A stretch of 52,381 bases of DNA from Flavobacterium branchiicola (GCF_018383905.1 NZ_JAGYWA010000013.1:1-52381); one strand, 5' to 3'. Shown: positions 39,689 through 48,995, numbered from the stretch's first letter. Translations and numbers: made by a program. Notes: a model not told the origin generated them from the letters alone.

Positions 39689-41572
39689 ATGAAAAAATTC
39701 CGCTTTCTATTTTCCTTTTGCCTTTTATTATTTTCTTTTCTACAAAGTTATGCTCAGGACGAAGCTTATTCTTCTGATATAAATGAAAATCCTGAAAAAA
39801 TAAAGCAATTTCACACTGATATTTTCTTAAAAGAGAATGGAAATATCATCGTTACCGAAACTATAAAAGTTTATGCAAAAGGCGAGCAAATAGATCACGG
39901 TATATTTAGAGAACTTCCGTTGATAAGTAATTCATCAAAAGTTTCTAAAAACACTTTTTACACTGTTTTAAATGTGACCAAAGATCACTACAAAGAGCCA
40001 TATCATATCGATGAAGATTCTGAAACATTTAAGATCTATATTGGCGATAAAGATCATATGCTTTCAGAAGGGACTTACACCTACCAATTGACTTATGAAG
40101 TCGAAGCACAAATACATTCTTATGATGAATTTGATGAAATCTATTGGAACGTTACCGGAAACTATTGGCAGTTTGAAATTGAAAATGTAACCGCAAAAAT
40201 AACTTTTCCAAAAGGAGCCAAAGCTTTTCAAACCTATTGCTACACTGGGATTTTAGGATCGAAAGCGCATGAATGCGACGCTAAAATAATTGGCAATTGT
40301 GTTTATTTTACTTCCAAAAATCTAAAGAAAGAAGAAGGTTTTACCATTGCAGCAGGTTTTCCTAAAGGAATTATTCATCAGCCATTTTTTTCGCCGCATT
40401 ATAAATTGGAGGAATTTTTAGCTCCGGATAAAATACTATTAGCAATCGCATTTGTTTCGATTTGTTTTGCATTTTACTATTTTTCATGGAAAAGATATGG
40501 TGAAGATCCATTGTTAAAAGATGAAAACAGCAAAATCGATTTAAAAAATCTATATTCTCCAGCATCTTTATATTACTTAAAAGAACGTTACGTCTCGACA
40601 CAAACACTTTTGATTGCGATAATTAATCTTTCTATGAAAGGAGCTATCCAAATTTCTGACAATGGAAAAGAAAACTGGGCAGATGAGTTTCAATATACTC
40701 TTAAAAAAACAAACGCAACAACAGATTTAACTAAAGAAGAAAATACAGTTTTAGAAGCTTTATTTGAAGAAAATGATTCGTTTGTAATTGATAATAAAAC
40801 CTACTCAATCTTCAATAAAGCTAAATATGTCCTTCAGGAATCACTCGAAAGCCAGTATAACTTAAAGAACTATTTTTCGAGTAATTATAAACAAATTTTA
40901 CTTGGTTTTGCAATTACAATTTCTGCATTATTAGGATATTGCCACCTTGCAAAAGGAACCATTTTTTGGGCCGCTATTTCCGGATTTATGTTTTTAATAT
41001 TCAACATATTAATTATAAAATCACTTTTCAAAGCAATTATTAAAGTTAACGTTGGCGGAATTTTAATTTGCCTCTTTCTTTTAGTCTTTACAGGTGTTTT
41101 TTGCTTTGGGTCATTTTTTGCGATCAATGTAGATAAAAGCTATTCGATCCTAAATTTACTGGTTCTCTTTACAATCATTTCCGGATTTAGTATCTATTTG
41201 AGTTTGATAAGTGCCTACACTGAACTCGGAATTGAAACAAAATCTCAAATTAAAAAACTGAAACAGTATTTATTAGATTACAAACCCGAAGAAAATGCAA
41301 CTGCAATACGCATTTATGAAGAAAATCTACCTTATGCCTTTGCATTGGGAATTGAAGAGGAATGGAATAAAAATTTTATTGATATTTTAAAAAGACTGAA
41401 CTATACTAATAATTGGATCAAAACGACTAACACTTCTTCGGGATTTTCGATTAAGCTAATAACAAACTTTAGCTCTACTTACAACACGTTTTCGAGCAGC
41501 TCAGGCAGCGGAAGTTCCGGTGGAGGGAGCTCTGGTGGCGGAGGTGGTGGTGGCGGAGGCGGCGGCTGGTAA
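39689..41572 (+). CDS. DUF2207 membrane protein with glycine-rich tail
   Basis: From the ATG at 39689 (MKKFRFLFSFCLLLFSFLQS) the protein has 627 residues; an in-frame upstream TTG at 39677 is rejected. After the signal peptide comes a large extracytoplasmic beta-rich region (about 25-245) with an FHTDIFLKENGNIIVTETIK start typical of DUF2207. Transmembrane helices follow at about 250-265 and 400-510. The C-terminus ends in a tail of serine and glycine that finishes SGGGGGGGGGGGW, a low-complexity tract also typical of this family. The function is unknown. Confidence 0.85.
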   Translation: MKKFRFLFSFCLLLFSFLQSYAQDEAYSSDINENPEKIKQFHTDIFLKENGNIIVTETIKVYAKGEQIDHGIFRELPLISNSSKVSKNTFYTVLNVTKDHYKEPYHIDEDSETFKIYIGDKDHMLSEGTYTYQLTYEVEAQIHSYDEFDEIYWNVTGNYWQFEIENVTAKITFPKGAKAFQTYCYTGILGSKAHECDAKIIGNCVYFTSKNLKKEEGFTIAAGFPKGIIHQPFFSPHYKLEEFLAPDKILLAIAFVSICFAFYYFSWKRYGEDPLLKDENSKIDLKNLYSPASLYYLKERYVSTQTLLIAIINLSMKGAIQISDNGKENWADEFQYTLKKTNATTDLTKEENTVLEALFEENDSFVIDNKTYSIFNKAKYVLQESLESQYNLKNYFSSNYKQILLGFAITISALLGYCHLAKGTIFWAAISGFMFLIFNILIIKSLFKAIIKVNVGGILICLFLLVFTGVFCFGSFFAINVDKSYSILNLLVLFTIISGFSIYLSLISAYTELGIETKSQIKKLKQYLLDYKPEENATAIRIYEENLPYAFALGIEEEWNKNFIDILKRLNYTNNWIKTTNTSSGFSIKLITNFSSTYNTFSSSSGSGSSGGGSSGGGGGGGGGGGW

Positions 41573-41644
41573 AATCTACATTAAACTCAGAATGAACTAA
41601 TCAGGTTTAAAATATTTACGATCTTTGTAATTGAAAATCAAAAT

Positions 41645-42121
41645 ATGGAAACAGTCTTCATCAACTCACCATTAGGAATCACCAAAATTATTGGAGATGA
41701 AAATGGTATTGCAGTAATTTCTGTTTCAGACGTTGGTACAAATGAAGTTTCTAAAACCATTCCCGATGTTTTAAAAGAAGCCGTTTTACAACTAACTGAA
41801 TACTTTGAAGGAAAAAGAACCGACTTTGATCTAAAATTAAACCCAAAAGGAACTGAATTTCAACAGAAAGTATGGAAATCATTACTGGAAATTCCATACG
41901 GAAAAACGGTAAGCTATATGGATCAGACCAAAAAACTAGGAGATGTAAAAGCAATTCGCGCCGTAGCATCGGCAAATGGTAAAAATCCGCTTTGGATTGT
42001 AGTTCCTTGTCACCGGGTTATTGGCACAAATGGCTCACTAACCGGATATGCCGGTGGATTATCCCGTAAAAAATGGCTTTTGGAACATGAAAGCCCTTCT
42101 CTTCAACAAAGTCTATTTTAG
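41645..42121 (+). CDS. ogt: Methylated-DNA-protein cysteine methyltransferase
   Basis: The 158-residue protein removes alkyl groups from O6-alkylguanine by irreversible transfer to its own cysteine. The active site is PCHRV (P121 C122 H123 R124 V125), preceded by FQQKVWKSLLEIPYGKTVSY, which holds the helix-turn-helix, and followed by GSLTGYAGGLSRKKWLLEHE. The N-terminal domain is short and lacks the Ada-type zinc cysteines, so it is the Ogt type. It stands at the head of a + strand group with an exonuclease and an AlkZ-like protein. Confidence 0.93.
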   Translation: METVFINSPLGITKIIGDENGIAVISVSDVGTNEVSKTIPDVLKEAVLQLTEYFEGKRTDFDLKLNPKGTEFQQKVWKSLLEIPYGKTVSYMDQTKKLGDVKAIRAVASANGKNPLWIVVPCHRVIGTNGSLTGYAGGLSRKKWLLEHESPSLQQSLF

Positions 42122-42123
42122 TT

Positions 42124-42277
42124 TTCGCCACGAATTTCACCAATTTGCACGAATTTTTATTCGAATAAAACTAAGAAAAAACTTTCTTTTTGTCATATTC
42201 TTGTTTTAGTTTATTACCAATTTGTGTATATTTATCCACGCAAAGAATTAGTGGAATTCGTGAAATTCGTGGCAAAA
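42124..42277. repeat. AATTCGTG-type intergenic repeat
   Basis: CACGAATTTCACCAATTTGC (42129-42148) on one side and AATTAGTGGAATTCGTGAAA (42247-42266) on the other are inverted versions of the same word pattern seen at 24549-24750. They flank a plain AT-rich stretch that has no gene. Confidence 0.5.
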
Positions 42278-42290
42278 CCACTACCATACT

Positions 42291-43004
42291 ATGATTGAAA
42301 AAATAAACCTCAATAACATTTTATTTCTTGATATAGAAACTGTTCCCGAAGAGGAAAACTTTAATTTGCTTGATGCCGAGATGCAATCGCTTTGGGATTT
42401 AAAAACGCAATATCAACGAAAAGACGATTTTACTCCCGAAGAATTTTATGAGCGTGCCGGAATTTGGGCTGAATTCGGAAAAATAATCTGTATTTCTGTT
42501 GGCTATTTTACAATTAAGGGAGATGTTCGAAATTTCAGAGTGACTTCGTTTTTTGGTGAGGAAAAAAAGATTCTAAAAGACTTTAATAATCTTCTGAATA
42601 ATCACTTCAATCAGCCACAACACCTTTTATGCGGACACAACGCTAAAGAATTTGATATTCCGTTTATTGCACGCCGAATGATTATCAATCAAATTGCTAT
42701 TCCTGATAAACTGAACTTGTTTGGGAAGAAACCTTGGGAAATTGCACATTTAGATACTTTAGAATTATGGAAGTTTGGTGATTATAAACATTTCACCTCT
42801 TTAAAATTGTTAACCAAAATTCTCGGGGTTCCATCGCCAAAAGGCGATATTGACGGAAGTCAGGTAGGACATGTTTATTATGTCGAAAAAAACATTGACA
42901 GAATTATAACGTATTGTGAAAAAGATACTATTGCAGTAGCACAGGTTTTTTTACGCCTACGCCGGGAAGATTTACTCATAGATGATGAAATTATTCATGT
43001 ATAG
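42291..43004 (+). CDS. DEDDy-type 3'-5' exonuclease (PolB exonuclease-related)
   Basis: The 237-residue protein has all four metal-ligand motifs of a DEDDy exonuclease: D14 and E16 (FLDIETVPE), D121 (CGHNAKEFDIPFIARR), and Y206 with D210 (ITYCEKD). It resembles the stand-alone exonuclease domains related to DNA polymerase B. It should degrade single-stranded DNA or RNA from the 3' end using two metal ions. It sits between Ogt and an AlkZ-like protein, so DNA repair is a natural role. Confidence 0.85.
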   Translation: MIEKINLNNILFLDIETVPEEENFNLLDAEMQSLWDLKTQYQRKDDFTPEEFYERAGIWAEFGKIICISVGYFTIKGDVRNFRVTSFFGEEKKILKDFNNLLNNHFNQPQHLLCGHNAKEFDIPFIARRMIINQIAIPDKLNLFGKKPWEIAHLDTLELWKFGDYKHFTSLKLLTKILGVPSPKGDIDGSQVGHVYYVEKNIDRIITYCEKDTIAVAQVFLRLRREDLLIDDEIIHV

Positions 43005-43011
43005 ATTTTTT

Positions 43012-43060
43012 GAGGTACAAAGTAGCAAAGGTTCAGAGGTACTAAGATTGAAACGCAAAG
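43012..43060. repeat. 8-base-period intergenic repeat, copy 3
   Basis: GAGGTACAAAGTAGCAAAGG, then TTCAGAGGTACTAAG, is a looser version of the CTAAG/CTGAG repeat at 6358-6394, between the exonuclease and AlkZ-like genes. Confidence 0.5.
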
Positions 43061-43094
43061 TTTAAATGAACTTATATCACTTATATGGTTTAAA

Positions 43095-44168
43095 ATGACA
43101 CATCAGGAAATTTCACATCATCGGCTGGTTTCTCAAAAACTTTATAAGACGAGCTCAAATTCGCCACAGGAAATTGTACAGCATTTGGGCGCAATGCAGG
43201 CGCAGGATTATGCGATGGCGAAATGGGCAATTGGTTCCCGTGGCACTTCTACTGAAGCAGAAATAGAAGAAGCCATAAATTCAGGAAAAATTATTCGAAC
43301 TCATATTCTTCGGCCAACCTGGCATTTTGTTTCTGCTGATGATATTTACTGGATGCTAGATCTTTCTGCTCCGCAGGTAAAGCGTTTTACAAATTCTGCG
43401 AGTAAAAAATATGGCTACGATGCCAAAAAACTGGATCAGGCAAATAATGCAATCCAAAAATTACTAGCTGGAAACAACCATTTAACCCGCGAAGAAATCA
43501 TGTTGGAGCTCAATATCAAAAAAACTTCAAGTGATGATTTTTTGAGTGCAGCAATCATGATGAATGCAGAACTTGATGGTTTGGTCTGCAATGGAAGAAT
43601 GAAAGGTAAGCAAATTACTTATGCTCTTCTTGAAGAACGTGTTTTGAAACCAATAACTAAATTATCTAAAGAAGAAGCGCTGTCAAAATTAGCCCTGCGA
43701 TATTTTGAAAGTCATGGTCCTGCAACGTTACTTGATTTTTCGTGGTGGTCTGGTTTTCCGCCTACTATTTGCAAAATTGCCATTAATGCAATTGAGTTGC
43801 AACTAAATAATATTACTATTGATAATCAGCAATATTGGTTTAAAAAAGAGTATTCTGACGCAGACAACTTCTGCGAAAGCGTACATTTTCTTCCGGCATT
43901 TGATGAGATTCTAATTTCTTATAAAACTCGCGAAGTGGCCATTTTATCAGAACATCAATCAAAGGCTTTTACAAACAATGGTATTTTTAAACCTGTAATC
44001 ATGGAAAATGGAAAAGTCATTGGAGTCTGGAAAAGAACCATAAAAAAAGATCATGCTAAAATAGAAGCGCATTTTTTTAACGAACCTGAAAAAAATAAAA
44101 AACAACTCATTTTTCAGGAAATCAAATCTTTTGAAAATTATCTGGAAACAAAAATTGTTATCGAATAA
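43095..44168 (+). CDS. AlkZ-like winged-helix DNA glycosylase (HTH_42 family)
   Basis: The 357-residue protein belongs to the winged-helix family that includes AlkZ and AlkX, DNA glycosylases first known as DUF1006. Its N-terminal GAMQAQDYAMAKWAIGSRGT contains Q35-A-Q37, the catalytic QxQ motif seen in AlkZ, and then R43-like residues. The Cys-free C-terminal part reads as winged helices (SWWSGFPPTICKIAINAIEL). AlkZ-type enzymes remove interstrand crosslinks and bulky alkyl lesions. Its place behind ogt and an exonuclease supports an alkylation-repair role. Confidence 0.82.
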   Translation: MTHQEISHHRLVSQKLYKTSSNSPQEIVQHLGAMQAQDYAMAKWAIGSRGTSTEAEIEEAINSGKIIRTHILRPTWHFVSADDIYWMLDLSAPQVKRFTNSASKKYGYDAKKLDQANNAIQKLLAGNNHLTREEIMLELNIKKTSSDDFLSAAIMMNAELDGLVCNGRMKGKQITYALLEERVLKPITKLSKEEALSKLALRYFESHGPATLLDFSWWSGFPPTICKIAINAIELQLNNITIDNQQYWFKKEYSDADNFCESVHFLPAFDEILISYKTREVAILSEHQSKAFTNNGIFKPVIMENGKVIGVWKRTIKKDHAKIEAHFFNEPEKNKKQLIFQEIKSFENYLETKIVIE

Positions 44169-44278
44169 ATTTAATTTCATCTAAAAAATTGTTGTTTTAG
44201 AGAAATACTTCCGGTTTCAGCATCAAAATCTTTGTGCTTATTATGGCTAAATAATTACATTTACAAAAAATTACAATT

Positions 44279-45718
44279 ATGGTATTAAGCAGATTTTGGT
44301 TAGCGATTTTTATTTCTTCAATTGTCTTTATTGTAGTGAGTTTATTTACAGCCAATACTTATACTATTGATTCTGTTTTGAATGGAAAGAAAGACGACCC
44401 AATCTTAGTTTCTGAAAAATACATTCATGAACTTCCTGCTTTCATCAAAGACAGCATTTCAAAAGCTAAAGATCAAACCATGATCGTCAATCGTGATACG
44501 CTAAATGCCGACACGACTTATGTTTACAAAAACAAAACGGTAAAAATTTACAGCGGTCTTCAAAAATCGGATGGTTTATTACCTACTTGTAAAAGCACTT
44601 TGGTCGATTTAATCCTGCCTCTTATTGCTTATCTGGCTTTTTTCTGCGGATTAATGGAGCTTTTAATCATTTCTGGAGCTTCGGGAAAATTAGCGAAAGG
44701 ATTAAGTCCGGTATTTGTAAAAGTATTCCCGAGTATTCCTAAAAACCACCCTTCGATTTCTTACATGACTTTAAACTTTGCTGCCAATTTCCTTGGATTG
44801 GATTCGGCTGCAACTCCTTTTGGACTTAAAGCCATGGAAAGTTTACAGGAAATAAACCCCGAAAAAGATAAAGCCAGTGATGCACAAATTATGTTTATGT
44901 GTCTGCATGCTTCTGGTTTAACTTTAATTGCAACTTCTATCATTGGATACCGTGCTGCCGCAAATGCAAGCAACCCGGCCGATGTAATGTTGCCTTGTAT
45001 CATTACATCATTTATTGGAACAATTGCAGCTTTTCTTTTAGTTGGAATCAGACAAAAAATCAACTTTAAAAGTGCTTCACTTGTTATTGGTTTAATGGTT
45101 CTAATTGCGGCAATTGTTGGTTTATTAATGTACGTGAATCACTTGGATTTAATTGGAAAAAATTATTTCACTTCTAATCTTTCAGGATTAATTCTACTTG
45201 CTATTATTGTCTTTACCTTGATTTTCTCTTTCATGCATGAAAAGAAATTTATTGAAGCTAACACAACGGTTTTTGACGCTTTTGTGGTTGGAGCAAATAA
45301 TGGTGTTAAAACAGGTGTCACCATTTTTCCTTACGTTCTTGGGATGTTAGTTGCTATTTCGCTATTCAGAAACAGTGGTTTATTTGAAATTATTAGTGAC
45401 GGAATTGGATTTGTGTTTTCAAATCTGGGCGTTAGTAAAGAAATTACTAATGCGCTTCCTGTTGCCATGCTTCGTCCTTTTAGCTCCGCAGGATCAAGAG
45501 GATTCCTTATTGATTCTATGAATACTTTTGGCGCAGATTCTCTAACAGCAAGATTGAGCAGTATTTTTCAGTGTAGTGCCGAAAGTACTTTTTATGTTAT
45601 TGCGGTGTACTTTGGTTCTGTAAATATTAAAAACACTCGTTATGCTTTAGGAACCATGCTTCTGGTTGATTTGATTTGTGTGATTACCGCGATTTTTGTG
45701 GCGACCTGGTTTTTTTAA
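44279..45718 (+). CDS. Nucleoside-recognition domain membrane protein (SpmA/SpmB-like)
   Basis: The 479-residue membrane protein has an N-terminal helix (about 8-24), a periplasmic stretch (about 25-115) and about ten helices afterwards. The two Gate/nucleoside-recognition segments (STLVDLILPLIAYLAFFCGL and TVFDAFVVGANNGVKTGVTI) match the family. It resembles a fusion of SpmA and SpmB in Gram-positives, but Flavobacterium forms no spores, so the role here is unknown transport or signalling. It stands at the end of the repair group; a REP array lies behind it. Confidence 0.85.
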   Translation: MVLSRFWLAIFISSIVFIVVSLFTANTYTIDSVLNGKKDDPILVSEKYIHELPAFIKDSISKAKDQTMIVNRDTLNADTTYVYKNKTVKIYSGLQKSDGLLPTCKSTLVDLILPLIAYLAFFCGLMELLIISGASGKLAKGLSPVFVKVFPSIPKNHPSISYMTLNFAANFLGLDSAATPFGLKAMESLQEINPEKDKASDAQIMFMCLHASGLTLIATSIIGYRAAANASNPADVMLPCIITSFIGTIAAFLLVGIRQKINFKSASLVIGLMVLIAAIVGLLMYVNHLDLIGKNYFTSNLSGLILLAIIVFTLIFSFMHEKKFIEANTTVFDAFVVGANNGVKTGVTIFPYVLGMLVAISLFRNSGLFEIISDGIGFVFSNLGVSKEITNALPVAMLRPFSSAGSRGFLIDSMNTFGADSLTARLSSIFQCSAESTFYVIAVYFGSVNIKNTRYALGTMLLVDLICVITAIFVATWFF

Positions 45719-45719
45719 C

Positions 45720-45990
45720 ATAGACTGGACTGAAGTCCAGCCCTACAATATGATTTGAGCCGTTGGCTCAATTTCTGTTCCTGAGGAACAATTGGTATTG
45801 TATGGTTGGACTTCAGTCCTGTTTTTTATTGGTAATCTAGATCGCAATTCAAAAAAATGTTCCACAGGAACAAGCAATATTATAGGGCTGGACTTCAGTC
45901 CTGTTTTTTAATAGTAACCCAAAAGGCAATCCAAAAAAATGTTCCAGAGGAACAATCAATATTGTAGGGCTGGACTTCAGTCCAGTTACA
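45720..45990 (+). repeat. Tandem REP-like hairpin array with exact 82-base period
   Basis: Three direct copies each hold two hairpins, GTTCC-nn-AGGAAC (45777-45789, 45859-45871, 45941-45953) and GGACTTCAGTCC (45808-45819, 45890-45901, 45972-45983). Each copy is exactly 82 bases after the last. The loop bases change (TG, AC, AG) while the arms are fixed. An inverted partial copy (GGACTGAAGTCC at 45727-45738, with GAGCC-GTT-GGCTC at 45757-45769) stands to the left. The whole gap 45719-46065 holds only this array and a short AT-rich leader to the transposase gene. Confidence 0.85.
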
Positions 45991-46065
45991 ATTATGGAAT
46001 AATGCAAAATATTTATAAGATAATTCGTATTTTTATAAAAAATATTTATCAATAAATAATATAAA

Positions 46066-46527
46066 ATGCCAAACACATTTCATCAGGTTTATATACAAAC
46101 CGTTTTTGCAGTTAAGTACAGAGAAGCATTGATTATCAACGAATGTAAAGCAGAAATATTCGGCATAATTGGAAATTTAATCAATAAAACGGGTTGCAAA
46201 ACAATAATTGTAAATGGTGTTGAAGATCATGTTCATTGTCTTTTGGCACTTAAACCAACAATCTCGATTTCAGATTTAATGAAAGCGGTAAAAGGAAAAT
46301 CCTCTAGATATATCAACGAAAATAAATTGACAAAGGATAAATTTGAATGGCAGGAAGGTTATGGAGTCTTTTCCTATAGTAAATCTCAAATTGATTCTGT
46401 CTATAAATATATTGCAAATCAGGAACAACATCACAAAAAACAAAGTTTTAATGATGAATATCTAAATTTTCTTAATAAATTCAGCATTCAATACGAAGAA
46501 AAATATATTTTTGAGGCACTAAAATAA
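46066..46527 (+). CDS. IS200/IS605-type Y1 transposase (RAYT-like)
   Basis: The 153-residue protein is an HUH single-strand transposase. The metal-binding HUH motif is H55-V-H57 (VEDHVHCL), and the catalytic tyrosine is probably Y115 in YKYIANQEQHH. Unlike a full IS200 element it has no right-end hairpin: the next gene starts 5 bases after its stop, while a REP array lies directly upstream. This is the arrangement of REP-associated tyrosine transposases (RAYT), which are domesticated and spread REPs. Base composition is like its neighbours, so it is an old resident. Confidence 0.85.
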   Translation: MPNTFHQVYIQTVFAVKYREALIINECKAEIFGIIGNLINKTGCKTIIVNGVEDHVHCLLALKPTISISDLMKAVKGKSSRYINENKLTKDKFEWQEGYGVFSYSKSQIDSVYKYIANQEQHHKKQSFNDEYLNFLNKFSIQYEEKYIFEALK

Positions 46528-46531
46528 ACAC

Positions 46532-47260
46532 ATGAAAATCCACACTTTATTCTTTTTACTTCTTTTGATTGGTTGCCAAAAACCGAAACCTGCTGAGTCA
46601 GCAGCAAAAAAAACTGTTTCAGAAAAGCACAAAGTTGCCAACGTTGCAGATCCTTTTATTTCATCGGATACCATACATTTTTATGCTGAGGGAGAAACAT
46701 CCTCTACCAACTATATTTTAGCAAATCTAGTTGATCAAAAAGTAGATAAGGACAGTATTGTAATATCAAGATATCAGCTAGATTTTTATGAAAATAAAAC
46801 TAAAACAGCATCTTCAAAAGTAACAATCAATGGCTACGAAAAAGGATCAGAGTGGAGTGCTACATACGGTTTAAGTTCAGAATCGACCAATACATCTTCT
46901 TTTATTCAGGTAAGTTTTGGCTATCCGGCATGCGGATATAATCAAAGCCATTATTTATACCATCTGAAAAACAAAAACCTGCAACTCGTTTACGAATGGG
47001 ACTCAATGACTGACAGCGGCTGGGGAAGCTGGGTTGAGTTTGATAACCCAACTGCCAAAAATGATCCTGAAACATTCTATTGCAAGAGAGTTGCATTTGA
47101 ACCGGAAGAAGATGATGACAACATGGGAACCGTTACGCATTCTGATTCGATTGAATTTCGCTTAAGCGGAAATCACTGGAAAAATCAACTTCTTTCTGTG
47201 CAGGAAAAAGTATATTATCAGAAGAAAGTTTCTTTTGATGACTTTTATAAACAGAAATAA
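46532..47260 (+). CDS. Lipoprotein of unknown function
   Basis: The 242-residue protein has a lipoprotein signal (MKIHTLFFLLLLIGCQKPKP) with the lipobox LIGC (C15). The mature part is beta-rich and acidic, with a CNYILAN-free middle and the segment FGYPACGYNQSHYLYHLKNK. No family is recognised. It starts 5 bases after the transposase stop, so it may be transcribed with it, and nothing else links the two. The next gene upstream of it in normal order would be the nucleoside-recognition gene, from which the transposase separates it. Confidence 0.7.
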   Translation: MKIHTLFFLLLLIGCQKPKPAESAAKKTVSEKHKVANVADPFISSDTIHFYAEGETSSTNYILANLVDQKVDKDSIVISRYQLDFYENKTKTASSKVTINGYEKGSEWSATYGLSSESTNTSSFIQVSFGYPACGYNQSHYLYHLKNKNLQLVYEWDSMTDSGWGSWVEFDNPTAKNDPETFYCKRVAFEPEEDDDNMGTVTHSDSIEFRLSGNHWKNQLLSVQEKVYYQKKVSFDDFYKQK

Positions 47261-47309
47261 AGTCCACAAAACAAGGCTAATTCAAATTCTTTCTTAGGTA
47301 AATAATTTC

Positions 47310-47317
47310 TAACTTTG
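47310..47317 (+). promoter_or_regulatory. -7 box TAACTTTG for the fumarase gene
   Basis: TAACTTTG matches TAnnTTTG and lies 15 bases before the fumarase start, giving a leader of about 10 bases. Confidence 0.45.
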
Positions 47318-47332
47318 TAAAAAAACAAAGCA

Positions 47333-48937
47333 ATGATTGATTTTATATACCAAGATCCTTATCCAATTTTGAAGGATGATACGCAATATCGCAAAATTAC
47401 TTCTGATTTTGTAAAAACAGAACAATTCGGTGAACGTGAAATTTTAACTGTTGATCCAAAAGGTTTAGAGTTATTAGCTGAAGAGGCGCTTACTGATGTT
47501 TCGTTTATGCTAAGAACAACGCATTTGCAAAAACTAAGAAACATTCTTGATGATCCGGAAGCAACTGACAATGATCGTTTTGTAGCTTACAATTTATTAC
47601 AAAATGCTTCTGTGGCTGTCGAAGGTCAATTACCAAGCTGCCAGGATACCGGAACAGCAATTGTAATGGCAAAAAAAGGTGAAAACATCTTTACAGGTGC
47701 CGATGATGCAGAATGGCTAAGCAGAGGGATTTTTAATACGTACCAGAAACGTAATTTACGTTATTCTCAAATTGTTCCAATTTCGATGTTTGAAGAAAAG
47801 AATTCAGGTTCTAATCTTCCGGCTCAAATTGATATCTATGCTAAAAAAGGAGCTTCTTACGAATTCTTGTTTATGGCAAAAGGTGGCGGGTCTGCGAATA
47901 AAACCTACTTATACCAACAGACAAAATCGTTATTAAACGATAAATCAATGGATGCTTTTGTTCGTGCAAAAATCAAAGATTTAGGAACTTCTGCTTGTCC
48001 TCCATACCATTTGGCTTTAGTAATTGGTGGAACTTCTGCAGAAGCGAACTTAAGCGCTGTTAAAAAAGCATCTGCGGGTTATTATGATCATTTGCCAACT
48101 TCAGGAAACATGGCCGGTCAGGCATTTCGTGATTTAGAATGGGAAGCACGTGTTCAGAAAATTTGTCAGGAAAGCGAAATCGGAGCTCAGTTTGGAGGAA
48201 AATATTTCACACATGATGTTCGTGTAATTCGTTTGCCACGTCACGCGGCTTCTTGTCCGGTTGGATTGGGAGTTTCTTGTTCTGCAGATAGAAATATTAA
48301 AGGAAAAATTACAAAAGACGGAATCTTCGTTGAGCAATTAGAAGTTAATCCAAAACAATTTTTACCAGAAACGGCTCCGCATTTAGAAGCTCCGGTTGAA
48401 ATTGATTTAGATCAGCCAATGTCAGATATTCTGGCTACATTATCAAAATATCCAATCAAAACGCGTTTAAAACTAAACGGAACTGTGATTGTTGCACGCG
48501 ATATTGCACACGCAAAAATTAAAGAATTACTAGACGCCGGAAAACCAATGCCGGAATACTTTAAAAATCACCCCGTTTATTATGCGGGACCAGCAAAAAC
48601 TCCGGAAGGAATGGCTTCAGGTAGTTTTGGACCTACGACTGCCGGGCGTATGGACGTTTATGTTGACGAATTCCAGAAACATGGCGGAAGTATGGTTATG
48701 CTTGCTAAAGGAAATCGTACTAAACAGGTTACAGATGCCTGCAACAAATACGGTGGATTCTATTTAGGTTCTATTGGAGGTCCTGCTGCTATTTTGGCGC
48801 AAGACAACATCTTAAAAGTAGAAGTTGTTGATTTTGAAGAATTAGGAATGGAAGCTGTTCGTAAAATCACTGTTAAAGATTTCCCTGCTTTTATCATTAC
48901 TGATGATAAAGGAAATGACTTTTTTGAAAATTTATAG
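47333..48937 (+). CDS. fumA: Fumarate hydratase, class I (iron-sulfur)
   Basis: The enzyme hydrates fumarate to L-malate in the TCA cycle using a [4Fe-4S] cluster. The 534-residue protein is the full two-domain class I form. Cluster cysteines are present in PSCQDTG (C103), SACPPYHL and VSCSADR, the usual three sites. The C-terminal half (VYYAGPAKTPEGMASGSFGP, and KGNRTKQVTDACNKYGGFYL) carries the beta domain. The oxygen-sensitive cluster makes it relevant to iron status. A terminator lies 59 bases downstream. Confidence 0.95.
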   Translation: MIDFIYQDPYPILKDDTQYRKITSDFVKTEQFGEREILTVDPKGLELLAEEALTDVSFMLRTTHLQKLRNILDDPEATDNDRFVAYNLLQNASVAVEGQLPSCQDTGTAIVMAKKGENIFTGADDAEWLSRGIFNTYQKRNLRYSQIVPISMFEEKNSGSNLPAQIDIYAKKGASYEFLFMAKGGGSANKTYLYQQTKSLLNDKSMDAFVRAKIKDLGTSACPPYHLALVIGGTSAEANLSAVKKASAGYYDHLPTSGNMAGQAFRDLEWEARVQKICQESEIGAQFGGKYFTHDVRVIRLPRHAASCPVGLGVSCSADRNIKGKITKDGIFVEQLEVNPKQFLPETAPHLEAPVEIDLDQPMSDILATLSKYPIKTRLKLNGTVIVARDIAHAKIKELLDAGKPMPEYFKNHPVYYAGPAKTPEGMASGSFGPTTAGRMDVYVDEFQKHGGSMVMLAKGNRTKQVTDACNKYGGFYLGSIGGPAAILAQDNILKVEVVDFEELGMEAVRKITVKDFPAFIITDDKGNDFFENL

Positions 48938-48950
48938 TTTTTTTTAGTGA

Positions 48951-48979
48951 CTAAGATTCTAAGGTACTGAGATACTAAG
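48951..48979. repeat. 8-base-period CTAAG/CTGAG intergenic repeat, copy 4
   Basis: CTAAGATTCTAAGGTACTGA with GATACTAAG has CTAAG-type words at 8-base steps, matching the copies at 6358-6394 and 13583-13621. It lies just after the fumarase stop. Confidence 0.6.
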
Positions 48980-48995
48980 CTTTTTTTAAATAATG

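Noticed and set aside
45720..45990. CRISPR array
   Set aside because: Period is a constant 82 bases, but the whole unit, including the spacer, is conserved between copies, so there are no variable spacers, and there are no cas genes.
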